From DATBFX01 sp036558305 (lineage in GTDB: Bacteria; Chloroflexota; Chloroflexia; Thermomicrobiales; UBA6265): a DNA stretch of 37,470 bases. Numbering within the stretch: position 1 is the first letter of the stretch; each line of letters begins with the position of its first letter. The stretch spans positions 1 through 37,470 of the forward strand of contig DATBFX010000503.1 of NCBI GenBank assembly GCA_036558305.1. The letters are read 5' to 3'. The notes beneath the pieces were generated by a model, which was not told the DNA's origin, ran no database searches, and worked only from the letters and a program-made list of their open reading frames with translations. Below, piece by piece: positions 24,675-31,616 of the stretch. A program made the translations under genes and the position numbers.

Positions 24675-25801
24675 ACGCCCAGAGCGTCTTTCACCTTGTC
24701 GAAGAAGCCGCGGTTGGTCGGCTGCGGCGAGACGTCGCTGCCGAAGGTCGTTGCCAGTTGCTCGATCAGCCCGCGCTGCTCGGACGAGAGGGATTTCGGG
24801 ATCTCGACGTGGACGGTGACGATCTGGTCGCCGCGGTCACCGCCGCGCATGTCGGGCACGCCCTTACCGCGCAGGCGGAACTGTTGACCGGATTGGGTAC
24901 CGGAGGGGAGTTTGAAGGCGACCGGTCCGTCTAGGGTGTCGATCTCGACCTCGTCGCCGAGCATCGCCTGGGCGACGTTGATGCCGATCTGGAGGTTGAT
25001 CGTTTTGCCCTGGCGCGTGAAGAAGGGGTGCGACTTGATCCGGACCTTCACGTACAGATTGCCGGCCGAACCGCCCTGGGGACTGGCTTCGCCCTGACCG
25101 CTCAACCGGAGCGTCTGGCTCTCGTCGATACCGGGGGGGATCGTCACCGTGATCGTGCGCGCCTGGGTGACGCGACCACGCCCGCGGCACCGCGGACAGG
25201 GATCGGTGATCTGGACACCCTCGCCACGGCAGGTCGAACAGGGCGTCGCGGTCATGAACTGACCGAGGATCGTCTGCTGCACCCGCCGCACCTCGCCGGT
25301 GCCACCGCAGGTCGAGCAGCGCGGCGGTTGTGCGCCGCCGCGCATCTTGGTGCCGTGGCAGTCCTCGCAGGTTTCGAGGCGAGTGAGCTCGACCTCCTTC
25401 TCGACGCCGAAGACGGCCTCTTCGAAGGCGAGGTCGACGGTGATTTGAAGGTCTTGACCGCGCGTCGGCGCGGAGCGGCGGCGTCCCTGGGTCGCCGCCC
25501 CGAAGAAACTCTCGAAGAGATCGCCGAACGGCGAACCGCCGAACCCGAACGGATCGCCGCCGCTGCCCATGCCGTTGGCGGCGTGCCCGAAGCGGTCGTA
25601 GGCGGCGCGGCGGTCGGGATCGGAGAGGACCTCGTAGGCCTCGTTGATCTCCTTGAACTGCTCCTCGGCACCGTCGCCCCGGTTGACGTCGGGATGGTAC
25701 TCGCGGGCGAGTTTGCGGTAGGCACGCTTGAGGTCGTCGGCGGAGGCGGTACGGCCGACGCCGAGCACTTCGTAGTAGTCGCGTTTGTCGGTCATGGACA
25801 T
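24671..25801 (-). CDS. dnaJ: Chaperone protein DnaJ
   Basis: 376 residues, full class I (DnaJA) layout: J domain with H-P-D at 36-38, a G/F-rich linker (about 75-105), four cysteine repeats (C-E-D-C-H-G-T-K, C-S-T-C-G-G-T-G, C-S-T-C-R-G-E-G, C-P-R-C-R-G-R-G) binding two zinc ions, then the substrate-binding C-terminal domains. In the first repeat the last glycine is a lysine. It stimulates DnaK's ATPase and delivers clients. ATG 25801 is the longest start; ATG 25795 is an alternative. Neither grpE nor dnaK is nearby. A sigma-A-type promoter and a CIRCE element upstream imply heat-shock control by HrcA. Confidence 0.96.
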   Translation of the reverse strand: MSMTDKRDYYEVLGVGRTASADDLKRAYRKLAREYHPDVNRGDGAEEQFKEINEAYEVLSDPDRRAAYDRFGHAANGMGSGGDPFGFGGSPFGDLFESFFGAATQGRRRSAPTRGQDLQITVDLAFEEAVFGVEKEVELTRLETCEDCHGTKMRGGAQPPRCSTCGGTGEVRRVQQTILGQFMTATPCSTCRGEGVQITDPCPRCRGRGRVTQARTITVTIPPGIDESQTLRLSGQGEASPQGGSAGNLYVKVRIKSHPFFTRQGKTINLQIGINVAQAMLGDEVEIDTLDGPVAFKLPSGTQSGQQFRLRGKGVPDMRGGDRGDQIVTVHVEIPKSLSSEQRGLIEQLATTFGSDVSPQPTNRGFFDKVKDALGV

Positions 25802-25908
25802 CGTATCTTCGGGTCGCCCATCGGTTGGTCGGTTGTGTGCAACGCATCACGCGCCCCGGACCGCTGGTGCGGGCACGGCCGAGCGCGTGGCGAGTTCGTC
25901 CTTCCGAA

Positions 25909-25936
25909 AGTATAGCGGGCGAAGGGGATGCGTCAA
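25909..25936 (-). promoter_or_regulatory. Promoter of dnaJ
   Basis: On the minus strand TTGACG (25931-25936) and TATACT (25909-25914) are 16 bases apart, each one base from consensus. Predicted start near 25902 gives a leader of about 100 bases. Confidence 0.75.
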
Positions 25937-25942
25937 GCCGTC

Positions 25943-25969
25943 TTGGCACTCTCAGGACGAGAGTGCTAA
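25943..25969. promoter_or_regulatory. CIRCE element (HrcA operator)
   Basis: TTGGCACTC (25943-25951), nine bases, then GAGTGCTAA (25961-25969), matching the CIRCE consensus TTAGCACTC-N9-GAGTGCTAA with one change. It lies just upstream of the -35 of the dnaJ promoter, about -41 to -67 relative to the predicted start, whereas CIRCE elements usually overlap or follow the start. HrcA would be encoded elsewhere. Confidence 0.92.
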
Positions 25970-26008
25970 AGGAAAGGTGGCGCTGGCACGTCGGCTGAGA
26001 CGGAGAGA

Positions 26009-26081
26009 GTCCTTCGCTGCGCTCAGGATGTTCGATTTGAGCACGCCCCTCTCCCTGAACATCCTGAGCGCAGCGAAGGAC
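26009..26081. repeat. Perfect 25-bp inverted repeat downstream of leuD
   Basis: Arms 26009-26033 and 26057-26081 are exact inverted copies (core CCTTCGCTGCGCTCAGGATG) with a 23-base spacer; pairing continues loosely outwards. It lies between the stop of leuD and the CIRCE/promoter of dnaJ. It could end the leu operon transcript or insulate dnaJ from it. No T-run follows on either strand, so a rho-independent terminator is not shown; a dispersed palindromic repeat is equally possible. Confidence 0.85.
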
Positions 26082-26108
26082 CTCTCAGGGTCGTCGGCTC
26101 GCCACGGC

Positions 26109-26708
26109 TCAGACGACGACGTGCGGGGTCCACGACGGGCGTCGCGCCTCGTAGGCCGAGATCGCGTCGGCGTGGCGGAGTGTCAGACCGATGTCGTCGA
26201 GTCCTTCGAGCAAGCGGTATTGCGTGAAGTCGTCGAGCGGGAACTCGACTTCGATGCCGATCTCGGGGACCGAGAGAACGCGGCGCTCGACGTCGATCGT
26301 CACCTGCAAGCCCGGTTCGTCGGCGGCGGCGCGCAGGAGCAGATCGGCCGTCTCCTCGTCGACGACGACGGGGACCAAGCCCGACTTGGTCGCGTTGTTG
26401 CGAAAGATGTCGCCGAACCGCGGCGACACCACCGCCTTGAATCCGTAGTCCATCAACGCCCAGACCGCGTGCTCCCGCGACGACCCGATCCCGAAGTTCG
26501 GACCGGCGATCAGGATGCTGCCGCCCTTGAACTCGGGCCGGTTCAACACGAAGTCGGGATCGTTCGACCGCCAGGACGAAAACAGTCCCTCGCCGAACCC
26601 CGTCCGCTCGACGCGCTTCAACCAAACCGCCGGAATGATCTGATCGGTATCGACGTCGCTCCGATCCAACGGAACGGCGACGCCGGTGATCGTTTTGAGG
26701 GGTTCCAT
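26109..26708 (-). CDS. leuD: 3-isopropylmalate dehydratase small subunit
   Basis: 199 residues; AGGAGG lies just upstream of ATG 26708. Motifs: V-D-T-D-Q-I-I-P-A near 19-27, F-G-E-G-L-F, I-L-I-A-G-P-N-F-G-I-G-S-S-R-E-H-A (about 65-81) forming the swivel-domain active site, and R-F-G-D-I-F-R-N-N. With LeuC it isomerises 2-isopropylmalate to 3-isopropylmalate. Last gene of the ilv-leu operon. leuB, which often follows, is not here. A heptad-repeat hairpin separates it from leuC. Confidence 0.96.
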   Translation of the reverse strand: MEPLKTITGVAVPLDRSDVDTDQIIPAVWLKRVERTGFGEGLFSSWRSNDPDFVLNRPEFKGGSILIAGPNFGIGSSREHAVWALMDYGFKAVVSPRFGDIFRNNATKSGLVPVVVDEETADLLLRAAADEPGLQVTIDVERRVLSVPEIGIEVEFPLDDFTQYRLLEGLDDIGLTLRHADAISAYEARRPSWTPHVVV

Positions 26709-26721
26709 TTCGTTCCTCCTA

Positions 26722-26767
26722 GGCGGAAGGCGGAAGGCGGGGAGAACGGTCTATTCCGCCTTCCGCC
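26722..26767. repeat. Heptad-repeat hairpin (GGCGGAA type) between leuC and leuD
   Basis: Two perfect GGCGGAA units (26722-26735) pair exactly with their inverted copy (26754-26767), a 14-bp stem with an 18-base loop. It lies between the leuC stop (26774) and the leuD ribosome binding site, the same relative position as the copy at 6888-6954. Confidence 0.8.
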
Positions 26768-26773
26768 CAGTCG

Positions 26774-28177
26774 TTACAGGTCGGCCGGTGTCGCGAAGAC
26801 GCCGGCGATCGCGGTCGCGGCGGCGACGGCGGGCGAAACGAGGTGGGTGCGGCCGCCCTTGCCCTGGCGGCCTTCGAAGTTGCGGTTGCTGGTGGAGGCG
26901 CAGCGTTCGCCCGGCGAGAGTTGGTCCGGGTTCATGCCGAGGCACATCGAGCAGCCGGCGGCCCGCCATTCGAAACCGGCGTCGCGGAAGATGCGGTCGA
27001 GACCTTCGGCTTCGGCCTGGGCTTTGACGCGCATCGACCCGGGCACGACCATGGCGCGCAGCCCCTGGCGGACGTTGCGGCCGGCGACGACCGAGGCCGC
27101 GAGGCGCAGATCCTCGATCCGGCTGTTGGTGCAGGACCCGATAAAGACCGTGTCGACCGGGATCTCGCGGAGCGGCGTGCCCGGTTGCAACCCCATGTAC
27201 TCGAGGGCGCGCTCGGCCGTCTTGCGGGCGTTGGGGTCGTCCAACTGGTGCGGGTCGGGGACGCGGCCGTCGATCGGCGCGACCTGACCGGGATTGGTCC
27301 CCCAGGAGACGTGCGGTTGGATCGCCGCAGCGTCGAGTGCCACATCCTTGTCGAAGGCGGCGCCTTCGTCGGTCACGAGCGTGCGCCAATCGTCGAGCGC
27401 CCGCTCCCACTCCGCGCCTTTCGGGGCGTGGGGCCGCCCTTCGACGTAGGCGAACGTCGTGTCGTCGGGTGCGACCAGACCGGCTTTGGCGCCGGCTTCG
27501 ATCGACATGTTGCAGACGGTCATCCGCCCCTCCATCGAGAGGGAGCGAATGGCGGAGCCGCGGTACTCGACGATGTGACCGATACCGCCGCCGGTGCCGA
27601 TCCGGCCGATGATCGCCAGGATCACGTCCTTGGCGGTGACGCCGGCACCGAGTTCGCCGTCGACCGTAATCGCCATCGTCTTCGGTCGTTGCTGAGGGAG
27701 GGTTTGCGTCGCCAGCACGTGCTCGACCTCGCTGGTGCCGATCCCGAAGGCGAGCGCACCGAAGGCGCCGTGGGTCGAGGTGTGGCTGTCGCCGCAGACG
27801 ATCGTCAGACCGGGCAGCGTCAACCCGAGTTCCGGACCGATGACGTGGACGATGCCCTGGCCCGGATCGCCCATCGGATAGAGGCGAATGCCGAACTCCT
27901 CGCAGTTCTTCGAGAGGACCGAGACCTGCTTGGCGGAGATGGGATCGAGGATCGGTTGGTCGATGTCGATCGTCGGCACGTTGTGGTCGGCCGTCGCGAC
28001 GGTCAGGTCGGGCCGGCGAACGGGCCGTCCGTTGAGCCGCAGACCGTCGAAGGCTTGGGGCGAGGTAACTTCGTGGACGAGGTGGAGATCGATGTAGAGC
28101 AGGTCGGGCTCGCCGGGCGCGGCGTGGACCACGTGGCGGTCCCAAACCTTTTCGCTCAAGGTTTTCGGGGCGGACAT
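26774..28177 (-). CDS. leuC: 3-isopropylmalate dehydratase large subunit
   Basis: 467 residues from ATG 28177 (GAGGAG eleven bases upstream); GTG 28189 in frame is less likely because it would sit on the ribosome binding site. The iron-sulphur cysteines are visible in F-I-G-S-C-T-N-S-R and in A-A-G-C-S-M-C-L-G-M-N. Further motifs: H-L-V-H-E-V-T-S-P-Q-A-F near 33-44, D-H-N-V-P-T and G-D-S-H-T-S-T-H-G-A-F-G. It binds the 4Fe-4S cluster and pairs with LeuD. It begins 22 bases after the leuA stop. Confidence 0.96.
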   Translation of the reverse strand: MSAPKTLSEKVWDRHVVHAAPGEPDLLYIDLHLVHEVTSPQAFDGLRLNGRPVRRPDLTVATADHNVPTIDIDQPILDPISAKQVSVLSKNCEEFGIRLYPMGDPGQGIVHVIGPELGLTLPGLTIVCGDSHTSTHGAFGALAFGIGTSEVEHVLATQTLPQQRPKTMAITVDGELGAGVTAKDVILAIIGRIGTGGGIGHIVEYRGSAIRSLSMEGRMTVCNMSIEAGAKAGLVAPDDTTFAYVEGRPHAPKGAEWERALDDWRTLVTDEGAAFDKDVALDAAAIQPHVSWGTNPGQVAPIDGRVPDPHQLDDPNARKTAERALEYMGLQPGTPLREIPVDTVFIGSCTNSRIEDLRLAASVVAGRNVRQGLRAMVVPGSMRVKAQAEAEGLDRIFRDAGFEWRAAGCSMCLGMNPDQLSPGERCASTSNRNFEGRQGKGGRTHLVSPAVAAATAIAGVFATPADL

Positions 28178-28199
28178 CGTTTTCAACACTCCTCAGGAA

Positions 28200-29774
28200 T
28201 CACGTCCACCGCGACGTCGACGAGCCGGCGATCACGGTCGAAGGTTTGGCGAGTTCCAGTTTGCTGAGGGCATCGAGATAGGCGCGGGCGCTGGCTTCGA
28301 CGATGTCGGTGGCGAGACCGTGGCCCGTGTAGATCTGGCCGTCCTTGCGGATGCGCAAATGGACCTGACCCTGGGCATCTTCGCCCGGCGTGACGGCCTC
28401 GACGTGGTAGTACTCGAGGTCGGCGGTGATGCCGATCGCGGTCTCGATGGCTTTGAAGAGGGCATCGACCGGTCCGTTGCCGTCGGCGTCGCCCACGACC
28501 TGGCCGGCCCGCGAGGCGAGGACGACCGAGGCGTTGGCCGGTTCGCCGCTGGCGATGTCGACCCGCCATTGGACGAGGTGGTAGACGTCGTCCTCGTTCT
28601 GCAACTGGTTCTTCACCAGCGCGATCAGGTCGGCGGCGGTGACGCGCTTCTTCTTGTCGGCGAGTTCCAGGAACCGCAGGTAGGCGGTCTGCAATTGGTC
28701 GTCGTCGAGCTTGACGCCGAGTTCGGTCAAGGCGTTGCGGAAACCGGCCCGGCCCGAGTGTTTGCCGACGACGAGCTTCGTGCCCTCCCAGCCGACGTCC
28801 TCGGGGTTCATGATCTCGTAGGTCGTCCGCTCCTTGAGCATGCCGTCCTGGTGAATCCCCGCCTCGTGGGCGAAGGCATTGGCGCCGACGATCGCCTTGT
28901 TGACCTGCACCTGGAGTCCGGTGATCCCACTGACCAGACGGCTGGTCGGGACGATCCGATCCTTGTGGATCTTGGTGAACGCCTGGCCGAACTGGTCGCC
29001 CCGCGTCGACAGCGACATCACGACCTCTTCGAGCGCGGTGTTGCCGGCCCGCTCGCCGATGCCGTTGACGGTCACTTCGACCTGACGCGCTCCCGCCGCC
29101 ACGGCGGCCAGTGTGTTCGCCGTCGCCATTCCGAGGTCGTTGTGGCAGTGGACGGAGATAACGACGTCGTCGATGCCAGGGACGTTCGTCTGGAGGTGCT
29201 CCATCAGCGCCGCGTACTCGCGCGGCGTCGTGTAGCCGACGGTGTCGGGAACGTTCAGTGTCGTTGCCCCGGCCTCGATCGCGCGGGCGAAGACCTCGAC
29301 CAGGAATGCCCAATCGCTGCGGGTCGCGTCCTCGGCCGAGAATTCGACGTCGCTGGTGAAGCCCTTGGCGAGTTTGACCATCGCCGTCACCCGGTCGAGC
29401 ACCTCCTGCCGTGTCATCCGCAGTTTGTGGTTGAGGTGGATGTCGGAGGTGGCGATGAAGGTGTGGATGCGCGCCGCCTCCGCGCCCTTGATCGCCGCCG
29501 CTGCCTGCTCGATGTCGTTCTGGTTCGTCCGCGCCAAACCGGCGACCGTCGAACCCTTCACCCGCTCGGCGATCAGTTTGACCGCCTCAAAATCCCCCGG
29601 CGACGCCGCCGGGAACCCGGCCTCGATGATGTCCACCCCGAGCGCCACGAGCGCATCGGCGACGTCGAGTTTCTCGTCGACCGTCATCGTCGCCCCCGGC
29701 GACTGTTCCCCATCCCGCAACGTCGTATCGAACACCCAAATCCGCCGTCCTACGGCCGGCTCCGTGCTGGTCAT
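28200..29774 (-). CDS. leuA: 2-isopropylmalate synthase
   Basis: 524 residues from ATG 29774, preceded by GGAGGAG. The catalytic TIM barrel starts V-F-D-T-T-L-R-D-G-E-Q-S-P-G (about 14-27), with H-C-H-N-D-L-G-M-A-T-A-N-T as metal-binding motif and N-G-I-G-E-R-A-G-N-T. A linker with H-E-A-G-I-H-Q-D-G follows, then the C-terminal regulatory domain (about 390-515) that binds leucine in the family, so feedback inhibition is expected. It condenses acetyl-CoA with 2-ketoisovalerate, the product of the IlvC branch encoded upstream. A 74-base heptad hairpin separates it from ilvC. Confidence 0.96.
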   Translation of the reverse strand: MTSTEPAVGRRIWVFDTTLRDGEQSPGATMTVDEKLDVADALVALGVDIIEAGFPAASPGDFEAVKLIAERVKGSTVAGLARTNQNDIEQAAAAIKGAEAARIHTFIATSDIHLNHKLRMTRQEVLDRVTAMVKLAKGFTSDVEFSAEDATRSDWAFLVEVFARAIEAGATTLNVPDTVGYTTPREYAALMEHLQTNVPGIDDVVISVHCHNDLGMATANTLAAVAAGARQVEVTVNGIGERAGNTALEEVVMSLSTRGDQFGQAFTKIHKDRIVPTSRLVSGITGLQVQVNKAIVGANAFAHEAGIHQDGMLKERTTYEIMNPEDVGWEGTKLVVGKHSGRAGFRNALTELGVKLDDDQLQTAYLRFLELADKKKRVTAADLIALVKNQLQNEDDVYHLVQWRVDIASGEPANASVVLASRAGQVVGDADGNGPVDALFKAIETAIGITADLEYYHVEAVTPGEDAQGQVHLRIRKDGQIYTGHGLATDIVEASARAYLDALSKLELAKPSTVIAGSSTSRWT

Positions 29775-29790
29775 CGTCGTCTCCTCCGTG

Positions 29791-29864
29791 GGTCTCAGGT
29801 CCCAAGTTTCAAGTCGCAAGTCATCGGCCTGCCACTTGAGACCTGAGACTTGAGACCTGAGACC
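29791..29864. repeat. Heptad-repeat hairpin (GGTCTCA type) between ilvC and leuA
   Basis: Left units GGTCTCA, GGTCCCA, AGTTTCA, AGTCGCA face inverted units ending ...ACTTGAG, ACCTGAG, ACTTGAG, ACCTGAG, ACC, with a loop of about 15 bases. It begins three bases after the ilvC stop (29868, minus strand) and ends just before the GGAGGAG of leuA. Confidence 0.85.
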
Positions 29865-29867
29865 CGT

Positions 29868-30878
29868 CTACGCCGGCGCCTTTCGCGTCTGCAGGAACGG
29901 CATCATCGCCCGCAGCTCCTTGCCGACTTGCTCGATTTGGGTCGAGGCGTGTTCGTCGCGCAGGGCCGTGAAGTTCTTGCGACCCGAACGATTTTCGGCG
30001 ATCCAGTTTTTGGCCCAGGTGCCGTTCTGGATGTTGGCGAGGAGTTCCTGCATCGCCGCTTTGGTGTGGTCGTCGACGATCTTCGGGCCGGCGGTGTAGT
30101 CGCCGTACTCGGCGGTGTCGCTGACGGAGTAGCGCATGTAGGAGAGACCGCCGACGTAGAAGAGGTCGACGATCAACTTCAGCTCGTGGAGGCATTCGAA
30201 GTAGGCGATCTCGGGTTGGTAACCGGCTTCGACGAGGGTGTTGAAGCCGGCCTCGACGAGGGCGGAGACGCCGCCGCAGAGGACGGTCTGCTCGCCGAAG
30301 AGATCCGTCTCGGTTTCCTCCTTGAATGTCGTTTCGATGACGCCGGCGCGGGTCGAACCGAGCCCCTTGGCGTAGGCGAGGGCGCGCTCTTTGGCGGTGC
30401 CGGTCGCGTCCTGCTGGACGGCGATCAACGCGGGGACGCCGACGCCTTCGGTGTAGAGCTCGCGCAGGCGATGACCGGGGCTCTTGGGGGCGATCATGGT
30501 CACGTCGACGCCATCCGGCGGGACGACTTCACCGAAGTGGATGCTGAAGCCGTGGGCAAACATCAACATGTTGCCCGGTTCCAGGTTGGCCTCGATCGAC
30601 TCTTCGTAGACGTCGTGCTGGGTCTGATCGGGGATGACGACCATGATCACGTCGGCTTGCTTGGCGGCATCGGCGACCGACTCGACGCGGAGCCCATCGG
30701 CTCTCGCCTTGTCGCGGCTCTTGCTCCCCTCGTGGAGACCGACGACGACGTCGAGACCGGAGTCGCGCAGGTTCTGCGCGTGGGCATGCCCCTGGCTGCC
30801 GTAGCCGATCACGGCAATCGTCTTGCCCGTAAGCGGGGCGAGACTGGCGTCTTTGTCGTAGTAGATCGTCGCGGGCAC
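29868..30878 (-). CDS. ilvC: Ketol-acid reductoisomerase, class I
   Basis: 336 residues from GTG 30878, with GGAGAGGGAG upstream; the frame stays open further but the extension is non-conserved. The Rossmann motif G-Y-G-S-Q-G-H-A-H-A is at about 25-34, followed by the cofactor loop G-L-H-E-G-S-K-S. The knotted C-terminal domain carries D-L-F-G-E-Q-T-V-L-C-G-G (metal ligands D and E) and E-C-L-H-E-L-K-L-I-V-D-L. It reduces and rearranges acetolactate in isoleucine, valine and leucine synthesis. It follows ilvN with a 101-base gap that holds a separate 13-bp hairpin. Confidence 0.96.
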   Translation of the reverse strand: MPATIYYDKDASLAPLTGKTIAVIGYGSQGHAHAQNLRDSGLDVVVGLHEGSKSRDKARADGLRVESVADAAKQADVIMVVIPDQTQHDVYEESIEANLEPGNMLMFAHGFSIHFGEVVPPDGVDVTMIAPKSPGHRLRELYTEGVGVPALIAVQQDATGTAKERALAYAKGLGSTRAGVIETTFKEETETDLFGEQTVLCGGVSALVEAGFNTLVEAGYQPEIAYFECLHELKLIVDLFYVGGLSYMRYSVSDTAEYGDYTAGPKIVDDHTKAAMQELLANIQNGTWAKNWIAENRSGRKNFTALRDEHASTQIEQVGKELRAMMPFLQTRKAPA

Positions 30879-30936
30879 CGAGACTCCCTCTCCTGCTCTG
30901 CCGCCGGCGGACCAGCGGCTCGACCTGCCGAACAAC

Positions 30937-30967
30937 CGGACGGGGAGCGATCGCCGCTCCCCGTCCG
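30937..30967. repeat. Hairpin between ilvN and ilvC
   Basis: CGGACGGGGAGCG and its exact inverted copy (13 bp, 5-base loop) lie between the ilvN stop and the ilvC start. Unlike the other operon gaps, the arms show no 7-base periodicity. No T-run follows on the minus strand, so read-through is expected; a processing or stability role is possible. Confidence 0.7.
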
Positions 30968-30979
30968 TCCTACCCCTCC

Positions 30980-31522
30980 TCAATCGGCGGCGAGATCGCC
31001 GCCCCGCTCTACCGGGCCGATCCCCTTGCCGCTCATCGCGCTGCCGCCACGGGTCATCGCGATCGCGCCGGTCCGCACCAACTCGCGGATGCCGAACGGC
31101 CGTACCATCGCCAAAAATGAATCGATTTTGTCCTGCGACGCGACCATCTCCATGAGCAGCGTCGACGGGCTGGCGTCGACGACGCGGGCATCGTAGATCT
31201 GGGCAATCAGCAGAATCTCCTGCCGGTGCTGCGCCTTCGCGGCCACCTTGACCAGACACATCTCATGCGAAATCGTCGGCAAGTCGGTGACGTCGGTCAC
31301 CTTCAAAACTTCGAGCAGCTTGTAGAGTTGCTTCCCGGCCTGCTCGACTTCCAGGTCGTCGCCCAGAACCACCAGGGTCATCCGCGACACCCCGGACTGC
31401 TCCGAGTGTCCGACGGTGATCGAATCGATGTTGAACGATCGCCGGCGCAACAGCGAGACGACCCGATTCAGAACCCCCGGATGGTCCTCGACGAGCACGA
31501 CGAGTGTGTGCGGACGCTTCAT
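30980..31522 (-). CDS. ilvN: Acetolactate synthase small (regulatory) subunit
   Basis: 180 residues. The first ACT domain starts L-V-V-L-V-E-D-H-P-G-V-L-N-R-V (about 7-21), with R-R-S-F-N-I-D-S-I-T-V; the second half is the IlvN C-terminal domain. It binds the catalytic subunit IlvB and gives feedback inhibition, usually by valine. GGAG lies about twelve bases before ATG 31522. Between ilvB and ilvN lies a hairpin made of five perfect GGTCTCA units and their inverted copies. Confidence 0.95.
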   Translation of the reverse strand: MKRPHTLVVLVEDHPGVLNRVVSLLRRRSFNIDSITVGHSEQSGVSRMTLVVLGDDLEVEQAGKQLYKLLEVLKVTDVTDLPTISHEMCLVKVAAKAQHRQEILLIAQIYDARVVDASPSTLLMEMVASQDKIDSFLAMVRPFGIRELVRTGAIAMTRGGSAMSGKGIGPVERGGDLAAD

Positions 31523-31537
31523 GGTCGCTTCGCTCCT

Positions 31538-31613
31538 GGTCTCAGGTCTCAGGTCTCAGGTCTCAGGTCTCAGGAAGACCACCACGTGCGACTTGAGACC
31601 TGAGACTTGGGAC
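31538..31613. repeat. Heptad-repeat hairpin (GGTCTCA type) between ilvB and ilvN
   Basis: Five perfect tandem GGTCTCA units (31538-31572) face an inverted run ACTTGAG, ACCTGAG, ACTTGGG, ACTC (to about 31613). It begins four bases after the ilvB stop and ends before the ilvN ribosome binding site. This is the purest copy of the three of its type. Confidence 0.87.
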
Positions 31614-31616
31614 TCG

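Noticed and set aside
26009..26108. leuB in the gap after leuD
   Set aside because: The gap is too short and holds only the inverted repeat; no 3-isopropylmalate dehydrogenase sequence appears anywhere in the window.
26843..29846. Plus-strand frames of 474 and 508 codons
   Set aside because: They are antisense to leuC and leuA, which are complete and conserved.
11330..31613. The heptad repeats as CRISPR arrays
   Set aside because: Units are 7 bases with no spacers and are arranged as inverted halves; no cas genes are present.
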